Part shown: positions 47,972 through 57,014 of the stretch, in pieces
Layout of the letters: each line of letters starts with the position of its first letter
Numbering within the stretch: the first letter of the stretch is position 1
Source: Candidatus Solirubrobacter pratensis
GTDB taxonomy: Bacteria; Actinomycetota; Thermoleophilia; Solirubrobacterales; Solirubrobacteraceae
Length of the DNA: 64,000 nucleotides
NCBI RefSeq assembly: GCF_000425945.1
Contig: NZ_AUEK01000014.1
Location: 62,001-126,000, forward strand
Direction: 5' to 3'
The notes under the pieces: model-generated
Databases searched by the model: none
What the model was told of the DNA's origin: nothing
The model's input: the letters and a program-made list of their open reading frames with translations, nothing else
Made by a program: the position numbers and the translations under genes

Positions 47972-49297
47972 GTGGCGACTGAGCAGGTACTCGTCCCCGA
48001 CATCGGGGACTTCGACGAGGTCCCGATCATCGAGGTCCTCGTGTCGGTCGGCGACACCGTGGCGGAGGAGGATCCGCTCGTCACGCTGGAGTCCGACAAG
48101 GCCACGATGGAGGTCCCGTCGCCGGTGGCCGGCAAGGTCGCCGAGCTGAAGGTCTCCGTCGGGGACAAGGTGTCCGAGGGATCGGCGCTGCTGACGGTCG
48201 AGGTCGACGGCGCCGGCCCGGCGGCGGATGCGAAGGCCCCGCCGCCTGACGTGCAGGAGTCCAAGGAGGCCGGCGAGGCCGAGGTCGTGGACTCGGCCGC
48301 CGAGGCGGAGGCCGAGGATGCCGCCGGACAGGCCGAGACGGCGCCGCCGGCGCCCGAGCCGAGCGCGGCGCCGACGTCGCCCCAGGCGGGCGGCCGCACC
48401 GGCGCGCCGCTGTACGCATCGCCCGGCGTGCGCCGGCTCGCGCGCGAGCTGGGCGTCGACCTGGCGCAGGTCCAGGGGACGGGCCGCAAGGGCCGGATCA
48501 CCAAGGAGGACGTGCGCAAGGGGCCCGAGCAGCCGGCTCCGCAGGCCGCGCCGTCCGCGGGCATCGCCGGGCTCGAGCTCGCGCCGTGGCCGAAGCCGAA
48601 CTTCGAGAAGCAGGGCGAGATCGAGCGGCAGCCGCTGTCGCGGATCCAGAAGATCAGCGGCCCGAACCTCGCCCGCAACTGGGTGATGATCCCGCACGTC
48701 ACGCATCACGACGAGGCGGACATCACCGAGCTCGAGGCGTTCCGCAAGCGCACCAACAGCGAGCAGAGCGACGTCAAGGTCACGATGGTCGCGCTGCTGG
48801 TGAAGGCGGTGGTCGGCTCGCTGAAGGCCTTCCCGATCGTCAACTCCTCGCTCGACGGCGACGACCTGGTCCTCAAGCGCTACTACAACATCGGCTTCGC
48901 GGCCGACACGCCGAACGGCCTCGTCGTGCCCGTGATCAAGCAGGCCGACCGCAAGGGCATCCTGGACATCGCGTCCGACCTGACCGAGCTCTCCGGCAAG
49001 GCGCGCTCGGGCAAGCTCTCCAGCGCCGAGATGTCGGGCTCGACGTTCACGATCTCGAGCCTCGGCGGCATCGGCGGCACGGCGTTCACGCCGATCGTCA
49101 ACGCGCCCGAGGTCGCGATCCTCGGCGTCACGCGCTCGGCCATGAAGCCGGTCTGGAACGGGTCGGAGTTCGTGCCGCGGCTGATGGTGCCGCTGTCGCT
49201 CTCCTACGACCACCGCGTGATCGACGGCGCGCTGGCCGCGCGCTTCGTCGCGCACCTCGTGAACCAGCTCTCCGACCTTCGAAGGGTGTTGCTGTGA
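47972..49297 (+). CDS. aceF: Dihydrolipoamide acetyltransferase (PDH E2)
   Basis: 441 residues from a GTG with GGGGAGG 6 nt upstream. There is one lipoyl domain (residues 4-75; lipoylated Lys in ESDKATMEV), an Ala/Glu/Pro-rich linker, a peripheral subunit-binding domain near 145-180 (SPGVRRLARELGVDLAQVQG), and a catalytic domain ending in SYDHRVIDGA near 415, which holds the His-Asp active site. It moves acetyl from lipoate to CoA. It has a single lipoyl domain where many AceF proteins have two or three. The stop overlaps lpd by one base. Confidence 0.95.
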   Translation: MATEQVLVPDIGDFDEVPIIEVLVSVGDTVAEEDPLVTLESDKATMEVPSPVAGKVAELKVSVGDKVSEGSALLTVEVDGAGPAADAKAPPPDVQESKEAGEAEVVDSAAEAEAEDAAGQAETAPPAPEPSAAPTSPQAGGRTGAPLYASPGVRRLARELGVDLAQVQGTGRKGRITKEDVRKGPEQPAPQAAPSAGIAGLELAPWPKPNFEKQGEIERQPLSRIQKISGPNLARNWVMIPHVTHHDEADITELEAFRKRTNSEQSDVKVTMVALLVKAVVGSLKAFPIVNSSLDGDDLVLKRYYNIGFAADTPNGLVVPVIKQADRKGILDIASDLTELSGKARSGKLSSAEMSGSTFTISSLGGIGGTAFTPIVNAPEVAILGVTRSAMKPVWNGSEFVPRLMVPLSLSYDHRVIDGALAARFVAHLVNQLSDLRRVLL

Positions 49298-51012
49298 TGG
49301 AGGTCAAGGTCCCGGACATCGGCGACTTCCAGGACGTCCCCGTCATCGAGGTGCTCGTCTCGGCGGGCGACGAGGTGGCGGAGGAGGACCCGCTGATCAC
49401 GCTCGAGTCCGACAAGGCCACGATGGAGGTCCCGTCGCCCTCGGCGGGCAAGGTGACCGAGTTGAAGGTCTCCGTCGGCGACCGCGTCTCCGAGGGCGCG
49501 GTGATCCTGCTGCTGGACTCGGTCGACGGCCACAAGCCGTCGGGTGGCGGCGGCGCGGAGGCGCCGCCGAAGCAGGAGGAGCCCGAGGCACCCGCGGAGC
49601 CGGCCGAGCCGGCCCCGCACGCAGACGTCAGCGTGCAGGTCGCCGTGCTCGGCGCCGGCCCCGGCGGGTACACCGCCGCCTTCCGCGCCGCCGATCTCGG
49701 CCTCTCCGTCGCGCTGATCGACCGCGGCGAGGTGCTCGGCGGCGTCTGCCTGAACGTCGGCTGCATCCCCTCCAAGGCACTGCTGCACGTCGCGCGCGTG
49801 CTCGCGGAGGCCGAGGAGCTCGAGGAGTCGGGCGTGTCGTTCGGCAAGCCCGAGGTCGACATCGACAAGGTGCGCTCCTGGAAGGAGTCGGTCGTCGGCA
49901 AGCTCACCGGCGGCCTGGAGTCGCTGGCCAAGCAGCGCAAGGTCCAGGTCGTGCGCGGCACGGGCGAGTTCACGAGCCCGAACACCATTCAGGTGGGCGA
50001 CACCGTCGTCGGCTTCGAGCACTGCATCATCGCCGCCGGCTCGGAGGCCGCGATGCTGCCCGACCTGCCCGACGACGAGCGCATCATGGACTCGACGGAC
50101 GCGCTCGAGATCACCGACGTCCCCGAGCGCCTGCTCGTGATCGGCGGCGGGATCATCGGCCTCGAGATGGCGACCGTCTACGACGCGCTGGGCTCCAAGG
50201 TCACGGTGGTCGAGCTCCTCGACCAGCTCATCCCGGGCGCCGACAAGGACCTCGTGCGCGTGCTCGAGAAGCGCATCAAGGCCCGCTACGAGCACATCCA
50301 CCTCGGGACCAAGGTCGAGTCGGTCACGGCGTCCGACGACGGGATCACCGTCAAGTACGGCGACGGCGAGGAGACGTTCGACCGCGTGCTCGTGGCCGTC
50401 GGGCGGCGCCCGAACGGCAAGGCCATCGGCGCCGGCAAGGCGGGCGTGAACGTGACCGACCGCGGCTTCATCGAGGTCGACGAGCAGATGCGGACCAACG
50501 TGCCCCACATCTACGCGATCGGCGACGTCGCGGGCGAGCCGATGCTCGCCCACAAGGCGACCCACGAGGGCGCGCTGGCCGCCGAGGTCATCAACGGCGA
50601 GAACGTGTCCTGGGACGCGCGCTCGATTCCGTCGGTGGCCTACACCGATCCGGAGATCGCCTGGACCGGGCTGACGGAGACGCAGGCCAAGGAGCAGGGG
50701 ATCGAGTTCGAGATCTCCACGTTCCCGTGGGCGGCGTCCGGCCGCGCGCTGTCGATGGGGCGCAGCGAGGGCATGACCAAGGTGATCGCCGAGCCAGAGA
50801 CGCATCGCATCCTCGGCGCGGGCATCGTCGGCATCAACGCCGGCGAGCTGATCGCGGAGATGGTGCTGGCGATCGAGGCGGGCGCGGACGCCGAGGACGT
50901 CTCGCTGACGATCCACCCGCACCCGACGCTGTCGGAGACCGTCGCGTTCTCGGCCGAGCTGGCCAACGGGACGATCACCGACATCATGCCCAAGCGGGCC
51001 CGGACGAAGTAG
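49297..51012 (+). CDS. lpd: Dihydrolipoamide dehydrogenase with N-terminal lipoyl domain
   Basis: 571 residues from the ATG at 49297; a GTG one codon earlier is possible. Residues 1-75 are a lipoyl domain very like that of aceF, followed by an Ala/Pro/Glu linker. The flavoprotein starts near 112: FAD site VLGAGPGGYTAAFRA, redox disulfide GGVCLNVGCIPSKAL near 148-162, NAD site VIGGGIIGLEMATVY near 283, and the catalytic HPHPTLSE near 543. It reoxidises dihydrolipoamide with NAD. The extra lipoyl domain is known in some proteobacterial E3 proteins. Confidence 0.95.
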   Translation: MEVKVPDIGDFQDVPVIEVLVSAGDEVAEEDPLITLESDKATMEVPSPSAGKVTELKVSVGDRVSEGAVILLLDSVDGHKPSGGGGAEAPPKQEEPEAPAEPAEPAPHADVSVQVAVLGAGPGGYTAAFRAADLGLSVALIDRGEVLGGVCLNVGCIPSKALLHVARVLAEAEELEESGVSFGKPEVDIDKVRSWKESVVGKLTGGLESLAKQRKVQVVRGTGEFTSPNTIQVGDTVVGFEHCIIAAGSEAAMLPDLPDDERIMDSTDALEITDVPERLLVIGGGIIGLEMATVYDALGSKVTVVELLDQLIPGADKDLVRVLEKRIKARYEHIHLGTKVESVTASDDGITVKYGDGEETFDRVLVAVGRRPNGKAIGAGKAGVNVTDRGFIEVDEQMRTNVPHIYAIGDVAGEPMLAHKATHEGALAAEVINGENVSWDARSIPSVAYTDPEIAWTGLTETQAKEQGIEFEISTFPWAASGRALSMGRSEGMTKVIAEPETHRILGAGIVGINAGELIAEMVLAIEAGADAEDVSLTIHPHPTLSETVAFSAELANGTITDIMPKRARTK

Positions 51013-51028
51013 ATCCGCCCCGGAAAGT

Positions 51029-51149
51029 GCTGAGCCCCGGCCGGAGGGATGGCCGAGGCTCAGCGGAACTCCGGAAGGGGGTCAGGCTCCCGGTGCGGCG
51101 GAGCCTAGAGGTCAAGATCAGGGATACCTGAGCGGAAGGTCACTCCGCT
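51029..51149 (+). terminator. Triple hairpin terminator region after lpd
   Basis: Three successive stems in the 201-bp convergent gap: 51029-51064 (14-bp stem, one mismatch, 8-nt loop), 51085-51105 (GGCTCC/GGAGCC) and 51131-51149 (AGCGGA/TCCGCT). The first is the strongest. There is no long T-run. It probably ends the PDH transcript and blocks read-through into the SDR gene. Confidence 0.65.
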
Positions 51150-51213
51150 GACATCTAGGCCCGTGTGCCGTGTCCGGATCATGATCACGGAGCGAGGGGG
51201 ATGCGCCGGTCGC

Positions 51214-51903
51214 TCAGCTCGTCTGCGCCGTCGGCCGGATCATGATCTCGTTCACGTCGACGTGGGCCGGCTGCGAGACGGCGTACATCACGGCCCGCGC
51301 GATGTCGTCGGCGGTGAGCGTCTCGTCGAGCTCGTGGCTGAAGCCCGGCGTCTCGACCATCCCGGGCTCGATCAGGGTGACGCGCGCGCCCGTGCCGTTG
51401 AGCTCGAGCCGCGCCGCCTCGCCCATGGCGGTGACGGAGAACTTCGTCGCCGAGTAGAGCGAGCCCTTGAGCGCGCGGCGCCCGGCGATGCTCGACGTGA
51501 GCACGAGGTGCCCGTGCGTCTCGCGCAGGGCTCCAAGCGCGGAGCGGATCGTCAGATAGACGCCGTAGACGTTGGTCAGGATCGTCTCGCGCGCCTCCTC
51601 CGGCGTGCCCTCGGTGAAGCCGCGCGGGCTGCCGGTGCCGGCGTTGGCGAACGCGACGTCGAGGCGGCCGAAGGCGTCACGCGCGCGCTGGACGGCGCGC
51701 TCCTGGTCGCCCGCGTCGGTGACGTCGCACTCGACCGCGACGGCGCGCTCCTCGCCGAGCTCCTGCACGAGATCCTGCAGCTTGTCCTTCGAGCGGGCGG
51801 CGAGCACGAGCCGGTACCCGGCGTCCGCGGCGCGGCGGGCGGTCGCAGCGCCGATCCCGCTCGAGGCGCCGGTGATCAGGAACACAGGGTCATTCGAAGC
51901 CAT
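51214..51903 (-). CDS. Short-chain dehydrogenase/reductase
   Basis: 229 residues. The Rossmann start FLITGASSGIGAATARR, NAG near residue 88 and the catalytic YSATK near 150 define a classical SDR using NADP(H). The ending (VDVNEIMIRPTAQTS) resembles YdfG-like, broad-specificity SDR enzymes. The ATG at 51903 is 21 bp from the divergent obgE GTG. Substrate unknown. Its placement next to obgE may be part of the insertion between rpmA and obgE. Confidence 0.88.
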   Translation of the reverse strand: MASNDPVFLITGASSGIGAATARRAADAGYRLVLAARSKDKLQDLVQELGEERAVAVECDVTDAGDQERAVQRARDAFGRLDVAFANAGTGSPRGFTEGTPEEARETILTNVYGVYLTIRSALGALRETHGHLVLTSSIAGRRALKGSLYSATKFSVTAMGEAARLELNGTGARVTLIEPGMVETPGFSHELDETLTADDIARAVMYAVSQPAHVDVNEIMIRPTAQTS

Positions 51904-51908
51904 GCTTC

Positions 51909-51914
51909 TACCGT
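51909..51914 (+). promoter_or_regulatory. -10 box TACCGT before obgE
   Basis: TACCGT ends 10 nt before the GTG at 51925 within the 21-bp divergent gap to the SDR gene. TACCGTTA is partly symmetric, so the SDR promoter may overlap it. It could replace the lost rplU-rpmA read-through promoter for obgE. Confidence 0.4.
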
Positions 51915-51924
51915 TACCCGGACA

Positions 51925-53214
51925 GTGCTGGCGGATCGCGCGCGCATAGAGGTCAGGGCCGGGCGGGGCGGCGACGGATCGGTCTCGTTCCGCCGCGAGG
52001 CCCACGTGCCCAAGGGCGGCCCCGACGGCGGCGACGGCGGCCGCGGGGGCGACGTCGTCCTGCGCTGCGACGACTCGCTGCGCGACCTGCAGTCGTTCCG
52101 GCGCCGCGGGCACTACCGCGCCGAGCGCGGCGGGCACGGGATGGGCGCGCTGCGCCACGGCGCCGACGGCGAGCCGCTGATCGTGCGCGTCCCGCCGGGA
52201 ACGCAGGTCGAGCGCTGGGACGGCCGCCGCTACGACCTCGTGCGGCCCGGCCAGGAGGTGACGCTGGCGCGCGGCGGCATCGGCGGGCGCGGGAACAAGC
52301 GCTTCACGAACGCGGTCAGGCAGGCGCCGCGGCTGGCCGAGAAAGGGCTCGACGGCGAGGAAGGACCGGTCGAGCTGCACCTGAAGCTGCTCGCCGACGT
52401 CGGGCTCGTCGGGCTGCCGAACGCGGGCAAGTCCTCCCTGCTGTCGCGCATGACGCGGGCGCAGCCGAAGGTCGCGGCGTACCCGTTCACCACGCTGGAG
52501 CCGGTGCTCGGCACGATCGACGCCGGCGACCGGCAGCTCGTCATCGCCGACATCCCGGGCCTGATCGAAGGCGCCAGCGACGGCGCGGGGCTCGGCCACG
52601 ACTTCCTCGCGCACGTCGAGCGCACCCGGCTGCTCGTGCACGTGCTCGATCTCGCGCCGCTGGACGGCTCCGATCCGGGCGAGAACTTCGCGGTGATCGA
52701 GCGCGAGCTGGCCGAACATGACCCGCGGCTGGCGTCGCTGCCGCGGCTGCTGGCGCTCTCGAAGGCGGATCTGGTGCCGCCAGAGGTCGCTTCGGACGCG
52801 GCCGCCGAGTGGTCGGCGCGGGTCGGCTTCCCGGTGCTCGTGACCTCATCGGCCACCGGTGCCGGCCTGGTGGAGCTGCGCAACGAGCTGCTCGCGCGCG
52901 TCCCGGTCGAGGAGCCGGCGCCCGAGGGGGCGGGGGAGGACGAGGTCGCCGAGTTCGCCGTCCTGCGCCCGGCGGCGTCGAAGGCGTTCGAGGTCTCGCG
53001 CGCCGACTCTGGCGATTGGGTCGTCTCCGGCGAGGCGGTCGAGCGCCTGATCGCGCGCCACGACATGGAGAACGAGGAGGCGCTGGCGCTCGTCGAGCGG
53101 CGGCTGCAGCGGATGGGCGTGATCGCGGCGCTGGAGCGGGCAGGATTCGAACCTGGCGACGACGTCGAGATCGGCGGCACGGTCTTCGAGCTGGACCCGG
53201 GCGCTCCTCTCTAG
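51925..53214 (+). CDS. obgE: Obg GTPase
   Basis: 429 residues from a GTG, aligning with the family start (LADRARIEVRAGRGGDG). The glycine-rich Obg domain with GGPDGGDGGRGGDV is near 34, G1 GLPNAGKSSLLSR near 163, G3 DIPGLIEGA near 208, G4 SKAD near 278, and a C-terminal OCT domain near 335-429. It helps 50S assembly and stress control. In most genomes it follows rpmA directly; here 18.4 kb lies between them. Confidence 0.96.
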   Translation: MLADRARIEVRAGRGGDGSVSFRREAHVPKGGPDGGDGGRGGDVVLRCDDSLRDLQSFRRRGHYRAERGGHGMGALRHGADGEPLIVRVPPGTQVERWDGRRYDLVRPGQEVTLARGGIGGRGNKRFTNAVRQAPRLAEKGLDGEEGPVELHLKLLADVGLVGLPNAGKSSLLSRMTRAQPKVAAYPFTTLEPVLGTIDAGDRQLVIADIPGLIEGASDGAGLGHDFLAHVERTRLLVHVLDLAPLDGSDPGENFAVIERELAEHDPRLASLPRLLALSKADLVPPEVASDAAAEWSARVGFPVLVTSSATGAGLVELRNELLARVPVEEPAPEGAGEDEVAEFAVLRPAASKAFEVSRADSGDWVVSGEAVERLIARHDMENEEALALVERRLQRMGVIAALERAGFEPGDDVEIGGTVFELDPGAPL

Positions 53215-53276
53215 GCGGGCCGTCGCGGCAGCCGGCCTGCGCCGGCGCCATCCGGGATCGCTTCGCGGGATTCTCC

Positions 53277-53282
53277 TAAGGT
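53277..53282 (+). promoter_or_regulatory. -10 box TAAGGT before proB, probable leaderless promoter
   Basis: TAAGGT ends 9 nt before the ATG at 53292, in the 77-bp gap after obgE. No ribosome site is seen. Same box and spacing type as the MaoC-like gene. Confidence 0.5.
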
Positions 53283-53291
53283 TTCGGCGGC

Positions 53292-54383
53292 ATGTCCGTC
53301 GCCGTCGTCAAGCTCGGCTCCTCCGTCGTCGCCGACGACGCCGGCGCGCTGCGCCTGAGCGCGGTCGCGCGCGTGTGCGAGGAGGTGGCGTTGCTGCACG
53401 GCTCGGGGGTCGACGTGATCGTCGTCACGTCCGGCGCGATCGCCCGCGGTATGCACCTCCTGGGGCTGCCGGTGCGCCCGCGCGCGATCGAGGAGCTGCA
53501 GGCGGCCAGCGCGGTCGGCCAGGGGCGGCTGTACCGCACCTACGACGAGCACCTGCGCGAGCGCGGGATCCAGTCGGCGCAGGTCCTGCTGACGTTCTTC
53601 GACATGAGCGCGCGCACGCACTACCTCAACGCGCGCCGCACGCTGCGCAAGCTGCTCGAGTGGCGGATCGTGCCCGTCATCAACGAGAACGACACGACCA
53701 CGACCGACGAGATCTCCTTCGGCGACAACGACTTCCTGGCCGCGCAGGTCGCCGTGCTGGTGGACGCGTCGCTGCTGTTGCTGCTGACCAGCACCGAGGG
53801 CGTGTTCACCGCCGACCCGCGGGTCGATCCGGGCGCGCGGCTCGTGGATACGGTCGAGGACGTCTCGGAGCTGGCCGCGCTCGACATCGGCGCGGCGACG
53901 ACGGCGCTGGGGTCAGGCGGCATGCGCTCGAAGGTCGTCGCCGCCGAGATGGCGACCGCCGCGGGCACCCCGACCGTGATCGGGAGCGGGTTCGAGCCCG
54001 GCCTGCTGGCGCGCGCGTGGGCCGGTGAGCCGGGCGGCACGCGCTTCGCGCCGCAGACCGTGCGCCAGTCCTCGTTCAAGCTCTGGCTGAAGTACGCCAA
54101 GCCCTCGCAGGGTGTCGTGGTGGTGGACGCCGGGGCCGCGCGGGCGCTGCGCGAGGGCGGGACGTCGCTGCTGCCGGTCGGGATCGTCGGTGTGGAGGGC
54201 GCGTTCGACGCGGGCGACGCCGTCGAGGTCAGCGCGAGCGGCACGACGGTGGGGAAGGGGATCGCGTCCTACTCGGCGGACGAGCTGCGCCAGGTGATGG
54301 GGCGCAAGTCGGCCGAGATCCGCGAGATCCTCCCGCGGGCGACCGAGGAGGCCGTGCACCGCGACTATTTCGTGCTGGCGTAG
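53292..54383 (+). CDS. proB: Glutamate 5-kinase
   Basis: 363 residues. VAVVKLGSSVVADD at the N-terminus, VVTSGAIARGM near 47, NENDTTTTDEISFGDND near 133-149 and LTSTEGVF near 163 are the amino-acid-kinase signatures. GSGGMRSKVVAAEMAT near 206 precedes a C-terminal PUA domain (about 270-350). It phosphorylates glutamate, the committed and proline-inhibited step of proline synthesis. It precedes proA by 278 bp. Confidence 0.96.
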   Translation: MSVAVVKLGSSVVADDAGALRLSAVARVCEEVALLHGSGVDVIVVTSGAIARGMHLLGLPVRPRAIEELQAASAVGQGRLYRTYDEHLRERGIQSAQVLLTFFDMSARTHYLNARRTLRKLLEWRIVPVINENDTTTTDEISFGDNDFLAAQVAVLVDASLLLLLTSTEGVFTADPRVDPGARLVDTVEDVSELAALDIGAATTALGSGGMRSKVVAAEMATAAGTPTVIGSGFEPGLLARAWAGEPGGTRFAPQTVRQSSFKLWLKYAKPSQGVVVVDAGAARALREGGTSLLPVGIVGVEGAFDAGDAVEVSASGTTVGKGIASYSADELRQVMGRKSAEIREILPRATEEAVHRDYFVLA

Positions 54384-54450
54384 CGGCCGCGCGGCGCTCC
54401 CGCTGCGGGGGTCGTCGCGCCGGCGTTTCGCGCTGCGGCCGAGCGAGTGC

Positions 54451-54494
54451 GCGAGTGGCGCCGGGACGTCGCGCGAGTGCCGCCGGGACGTCGC
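54451..54494 (+). repeat. 22-bp tandem repeat in the proB-proA gap
   Basis: Two adjacent 22-bp units (54451-54472 and 54473-54494), starting GCGAGTGGCGCCGGGACG and differing at one base, plus a partial third. The rest of the 278-bp gap (54384-54661) is GC-rich and shows no gene or clear terminator. The arms contain GACGTC and GGCGCC, so the repeat can also form short stems. Confidence 0.7.
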
Positions 54495-54648
54495 GCGAGG
54501 CGCCGCCCGGCGCCGTGACCGGCGCGCGCTCCCTCCGGGTTCGTCGTGCCGCTGCATCGGATCCCTCGGTTCGAACCCCCTGCGGCGGGCAGCTCCGGGG
54601 CGCCGCACGGGGGTGCGGGTCACGCGGGCGTGAACCGCCTCGGACGCC

Positions 54649-54654
54649 TAGACT
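54649..54654 (+). promoter_or_regulatory. -10 box TAGACT before proA, probable leaderless promoter
   Basis: TAGACT ends 7 nt before the ATG at 54662. This matches the usual -10 to +1 distance if the A of ATG is the first transcribed base. No ribosome site is present. Confidence 0.55.
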
Positions 54655-54661
54655 TGGCGAC

Positions 54662-55918
54662 ATGGCGGCGACCGCGACATCGGTGACGGACCTCTGCCTT
54701 GCGGCCAAGCGCGCCGCGCGCAAGCTCGCGGCTGTCGACTCGAATACCAAGGACGCCGCGCTGCTGGCGGTCGCCGACGCGCTGGTGGCGCGGACCGGCG
54801 AGATCGTGGAGGCGAACGCGCGCGACCTCGAGGCCGGCCGCGCGGCCGGGCTCTCCGCCGCGCTGATGGACCGCCTGCGCCTGGACGCGTCTCGCGTGCT
54901 CGGGATCGCCGAGGGCACCCGCGCGATCGCGGCGCTGCCCGACCCGGTCGGCGAGGTGGTCGACGGCGGGCGCCTTGCGAACGGGCTGGATGTGCGCAAG
55001 GTGCGGGTGCCGCTGGGCGTGATCGCCGTCGTCTACGAGGCCCGGCCGAACGTCACGATCGACGCGGCCGCGCTGTGCCTGAAGTCCGGCAACGCGGTGG
55101 TGCTGCGTGGGTCCTCCTCGGCGGCGCACTCGAACGCGGTGCTGGCCGGGATCGCCCGCTCGGCCGCCGAAGGCGCAGGGCTGCCCGAGGGCTCGCTCTC
55201 ACTCGTCGCCGGCGGCGGCCGCGAGGAGCTCGCCGAGCTCGCGACCCAGGAGGGCGTCGTCGACCTGATCATCCCGCGCGGCGGCGAGGGGCTCAAGAAG
55301 GCGCTCAGCGAGGTCGCGCGCGTGCCGGTCATCTACGCGGCCTCGGGCAACTGCCACGTCTACGTGGACGCGTCGGCCGACCTCGAGATGGCCGGCGAGA
55401 TCATCTTCAACGCCAAGACGCAGCGGCCGGGCGTGTGCAACGCGGCCGAGACGCTGCTCGTGCACTCCTCGGTCGCCGCCCGGTTCTTGCCGGCCGCACT
55501 CACGCAGCTGCGCGAGGCGGGCGTGGAGTTGCGGGGCGATGCCCGTGCGCGCGACATCTTCGACATGGCCGACGCGGTCGAGTCCGACTGGGCCGAGGAG
55601 TTCCTGGCGCTGGTGCTCGCCGTGGGCGTGGTCGACTCCGTGGAGGAGGCGATCGAGCACATCGGCCGCTACTCCTCCGGCCATTCCGAGGCGATCGTCA
55701 CGCGCGACCGCGACGCCGCGCGGGCGTTCCAGCTCGGCGTGGACAGCGCGTGCGTCTACGTCAATGCCTCGACGCGCTTCACCGACGGCGGCGAGTTCGG
55801 CATGGGCGCCGAGATCGGCAATTCGACGCAGAAGCTGCACGCGCGCGGGCCGATCGGGCTGCGCGAGCTGTGCTCGACGCGCTACCTGATCGACGGCGAC
55901 GGCCAAGTCCGGCGGTAG
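54662..55918 (+). CDS. proA: Gamma-glutamyl phosphate reductase
   Basis: 418 residues, an aldehyde-dehydrogenase-fold enzyme. VPLGVIAVVYEARPNVTIDA near residue 116 and CLKSGNAVVLRG near 138 are typical; the catalytic cysteine is in TQRPGVCNAAETLLVH near 256. It reduces glutamyl phosphate with NADPH to the semialdehyde. The ATG at 54662 follows the TAGACT box. nadD begins at the next base after its stop. Confidence 0.96.
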   Translation: MAATATSVTDLCLAAKRAARKLAAVDSNTKDAALLAVADALVARTGEIVEANARDLEAGRAAGLSAALMDRLRLDASRVLGIAEGTRAIAALPDPVGEVVDGGRLANGLDVRKVRVPLGVIAVVYEARPNVTIDAAALCLKSGNAVVLRGSSSAAHSNAVLAGIARSAAEGAGLPEGSLSLVAGGGREELAELATQEGVVDLIIPRGGEGLKKALSEVARVPVIYAASGNCHVYVDASADLEMAGEIIFNAKTQRPGVCNAAETLLVHSSVAARFLPAALTQLREAGVELRGDARARDIFDMADAVESDWAEEFLALVLAVGVVDSVEEAIEHIGRYSSGHSEAIVTRDRDAARAFQLGVDSACVYVNASTRFTDGGEFGMGAEIGNSTQKLHARGPIGLRELCSTRYLIDGDGQVRR

Positions 55919-56515
55919 GTGGCGCGGCTCGGCCTCCTCGGCGGGACGTTCAACCCGCCGCATATCGCGCATCTCGTCTGCGCGCAGGAGGCCTGGACCC
56001 AGTTGTCGCTGGACCGCGTGCTGCTCGTGCCGGTGTTCGAGCCGCCGCACAAGGAGGTCGAGGACGACCCGGGCGTCGAGCACCGGATCGAGCTCTGCCG
56101 CCGCGCGGTGGGCCGGGATCCGCGCTTCGAGGTGTCACGAATCGAAGCCGACGTCCCGGGGCGGTCCTACACGGTCGATACCCTGCGGAGGCTGCATGAG
56201 TCCAGTCCAGAGGACGACCTGACCTTCATCGTGGGAGGCGACATGGCGCAAGCGCTTCCGACATGGCATGAGCCGGAGGCCGTCCTGAGCCTTGCCACCC
56301 TCGGCGTCGCCGAACGCGAGGGCGTTCGCCGCACCGACATCAGCGAACGCCTGTCGAGCCTCGCCGGCGCCGACTGCATCCGCTTCTTCGACATGCCCCG
56401 CCTCGACATCTCCTCTTCCATGATCCGACGCCGCATCGCCCTCGGGCGCCCCATCCGGTACCTCGTCCCCGAGGGGGTCGCGGCCTACATCGCCGACGAA
56501 GGGCTTTACGCATGA
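55919..56515 (+). CDS. nadD: Nicotinate-nucleotide adenylyltransferase
   Basis: 198 residues from a GTG immediately after proA. LGLLGGTFNPPHIAHL at the N-terminus holds the ATP-binding HxxH, and DISSSMIRRRIALG near 163 is the second nucleotidyltransferase motif. It makes deamido-NAD from nicotinate mononucleotide and ATP. Overlaps rsfS by ATGA, so the pair is coupled, as in many bacteria. Confidence 0.95.
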   Translation: MARLGLLGGTFNPPHIAHLVCAQEAWTQLSLDRVLLVPVFEPPHKEVEDDPGVEHRIELCRRAVGRDPRFEVSRIEADVPGRSYTVDTLRRLHESSPEDDLTFIVGGDMAQALPTWHEPEAVLSLATLGVAEREGVRRTDISERLSSLAGADCIRFFDMPRLDISSSMIRRRIALGRPIRYLVPEGVAAYIADEGLYA

Positions 56516-56883
56516 GCGCATCGCCGCAGCCGGAATCGCTCGACCCGTCGCGCCTCGCGGAGCTCGTCTCGGGCTACGCCTCGGACGTAAAGGCGCAGGA
56601 CATAGTCGAGCTCGACCTCCGCGGCGTGCTCGGCTACACGGACTACTTCGTGATCGCCTCCGGCGGCACGGACCGCCAGACCAAGGCGATCCACGACCGC
56701 ATCCACGAGAACATGAAGAAGCGGCACGGCCTGCTCCCGCGGCGCGTCGAGGGCCTGACCGAGTCCCGCTGGATCCTCATGGACTATCTGGACGTCATCG
56801 TCCACATCTTCACGCCCGAGGCGCGCGATTACTACCGCCTCGAGCAACTCTGGGGCGAAGCCCCGAAGCGGCACGTCGAGTAG
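56512..56883 (+). CDS. rsfS: Ribosomal silencing factor RsfS
   Basis: 123 residues of the Iojap family. DIVELDLRGVLGYTDYFVIASG near 27 (shortened here as GYTDYFVIASG), RVEGLTESRWILMDYLDVIVH split across 80-100, and FTPEARDYYRLEQLWG near 103 are conserved. It binds L14 of the 50S subunit and prevents subunit joining in starvation. It ends the obgE-to-rsfS run and is followed by two terminator hairpins. Confidence 0.95.
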   Translation: MSASPQPESLDPSRLAELVSGYASDVKAQDIVELDLRGVLGYTDYFVIASGGTDRQTKAIHDRIHENMKKRHGLLPRRVEGLTESRWILMDYLDVIVHIFTPEARDYYRLEQLWGEAPKRHVE

Positions 56884-56951
56884 CCGGCGCGGACTGCCCG
56901 GGCTCCCCGCGCCGGTTCGCGCGGGCCGCGGCTCCGACGGGCCCGGGTCGC

Positions 56952-57008
56952 GCGTTCGGCGCCGCTCCTCGGCCCCGAACGCGAAAGGCCGCCCGGAGGC
57001 GGCCTTTC
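56952..57008. terminator. Tandem terminators between rsfS and tRNA-Ala
   Basis: First stem: GCGTTCGG (56952-56959) with CCGAACGC (56975-56982). Second, stronger stem: GAAAGGCCGCC (56983-56993) with GGCGGCCTTTC (56998-57008), 11 bp and a CGGA loop. The second has A and T runs on both sides, so it can work for rsfS on the plus strand and the tRNA on the minus strand. Confidence 0.9.
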
Positions 57009-57014
57009 ATCCGA

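Noticed and set aside
51160..51210. ATCATGAT palindrome and CCGTG/CACGG stem before the SDR stop as an operator
   Set aside because: It is at the 3' end of both convergent genes, so a role in initiation is unlikely; it may be part of the terminator region.
54560..54600. Possible tRNA T-arm (GGTTCGAACC) in the proB-proA gap
   Set aside because: The flanking bases do not form a 5-bp T stem or an acceptor stem on either strand, and no anticodon arm is found.
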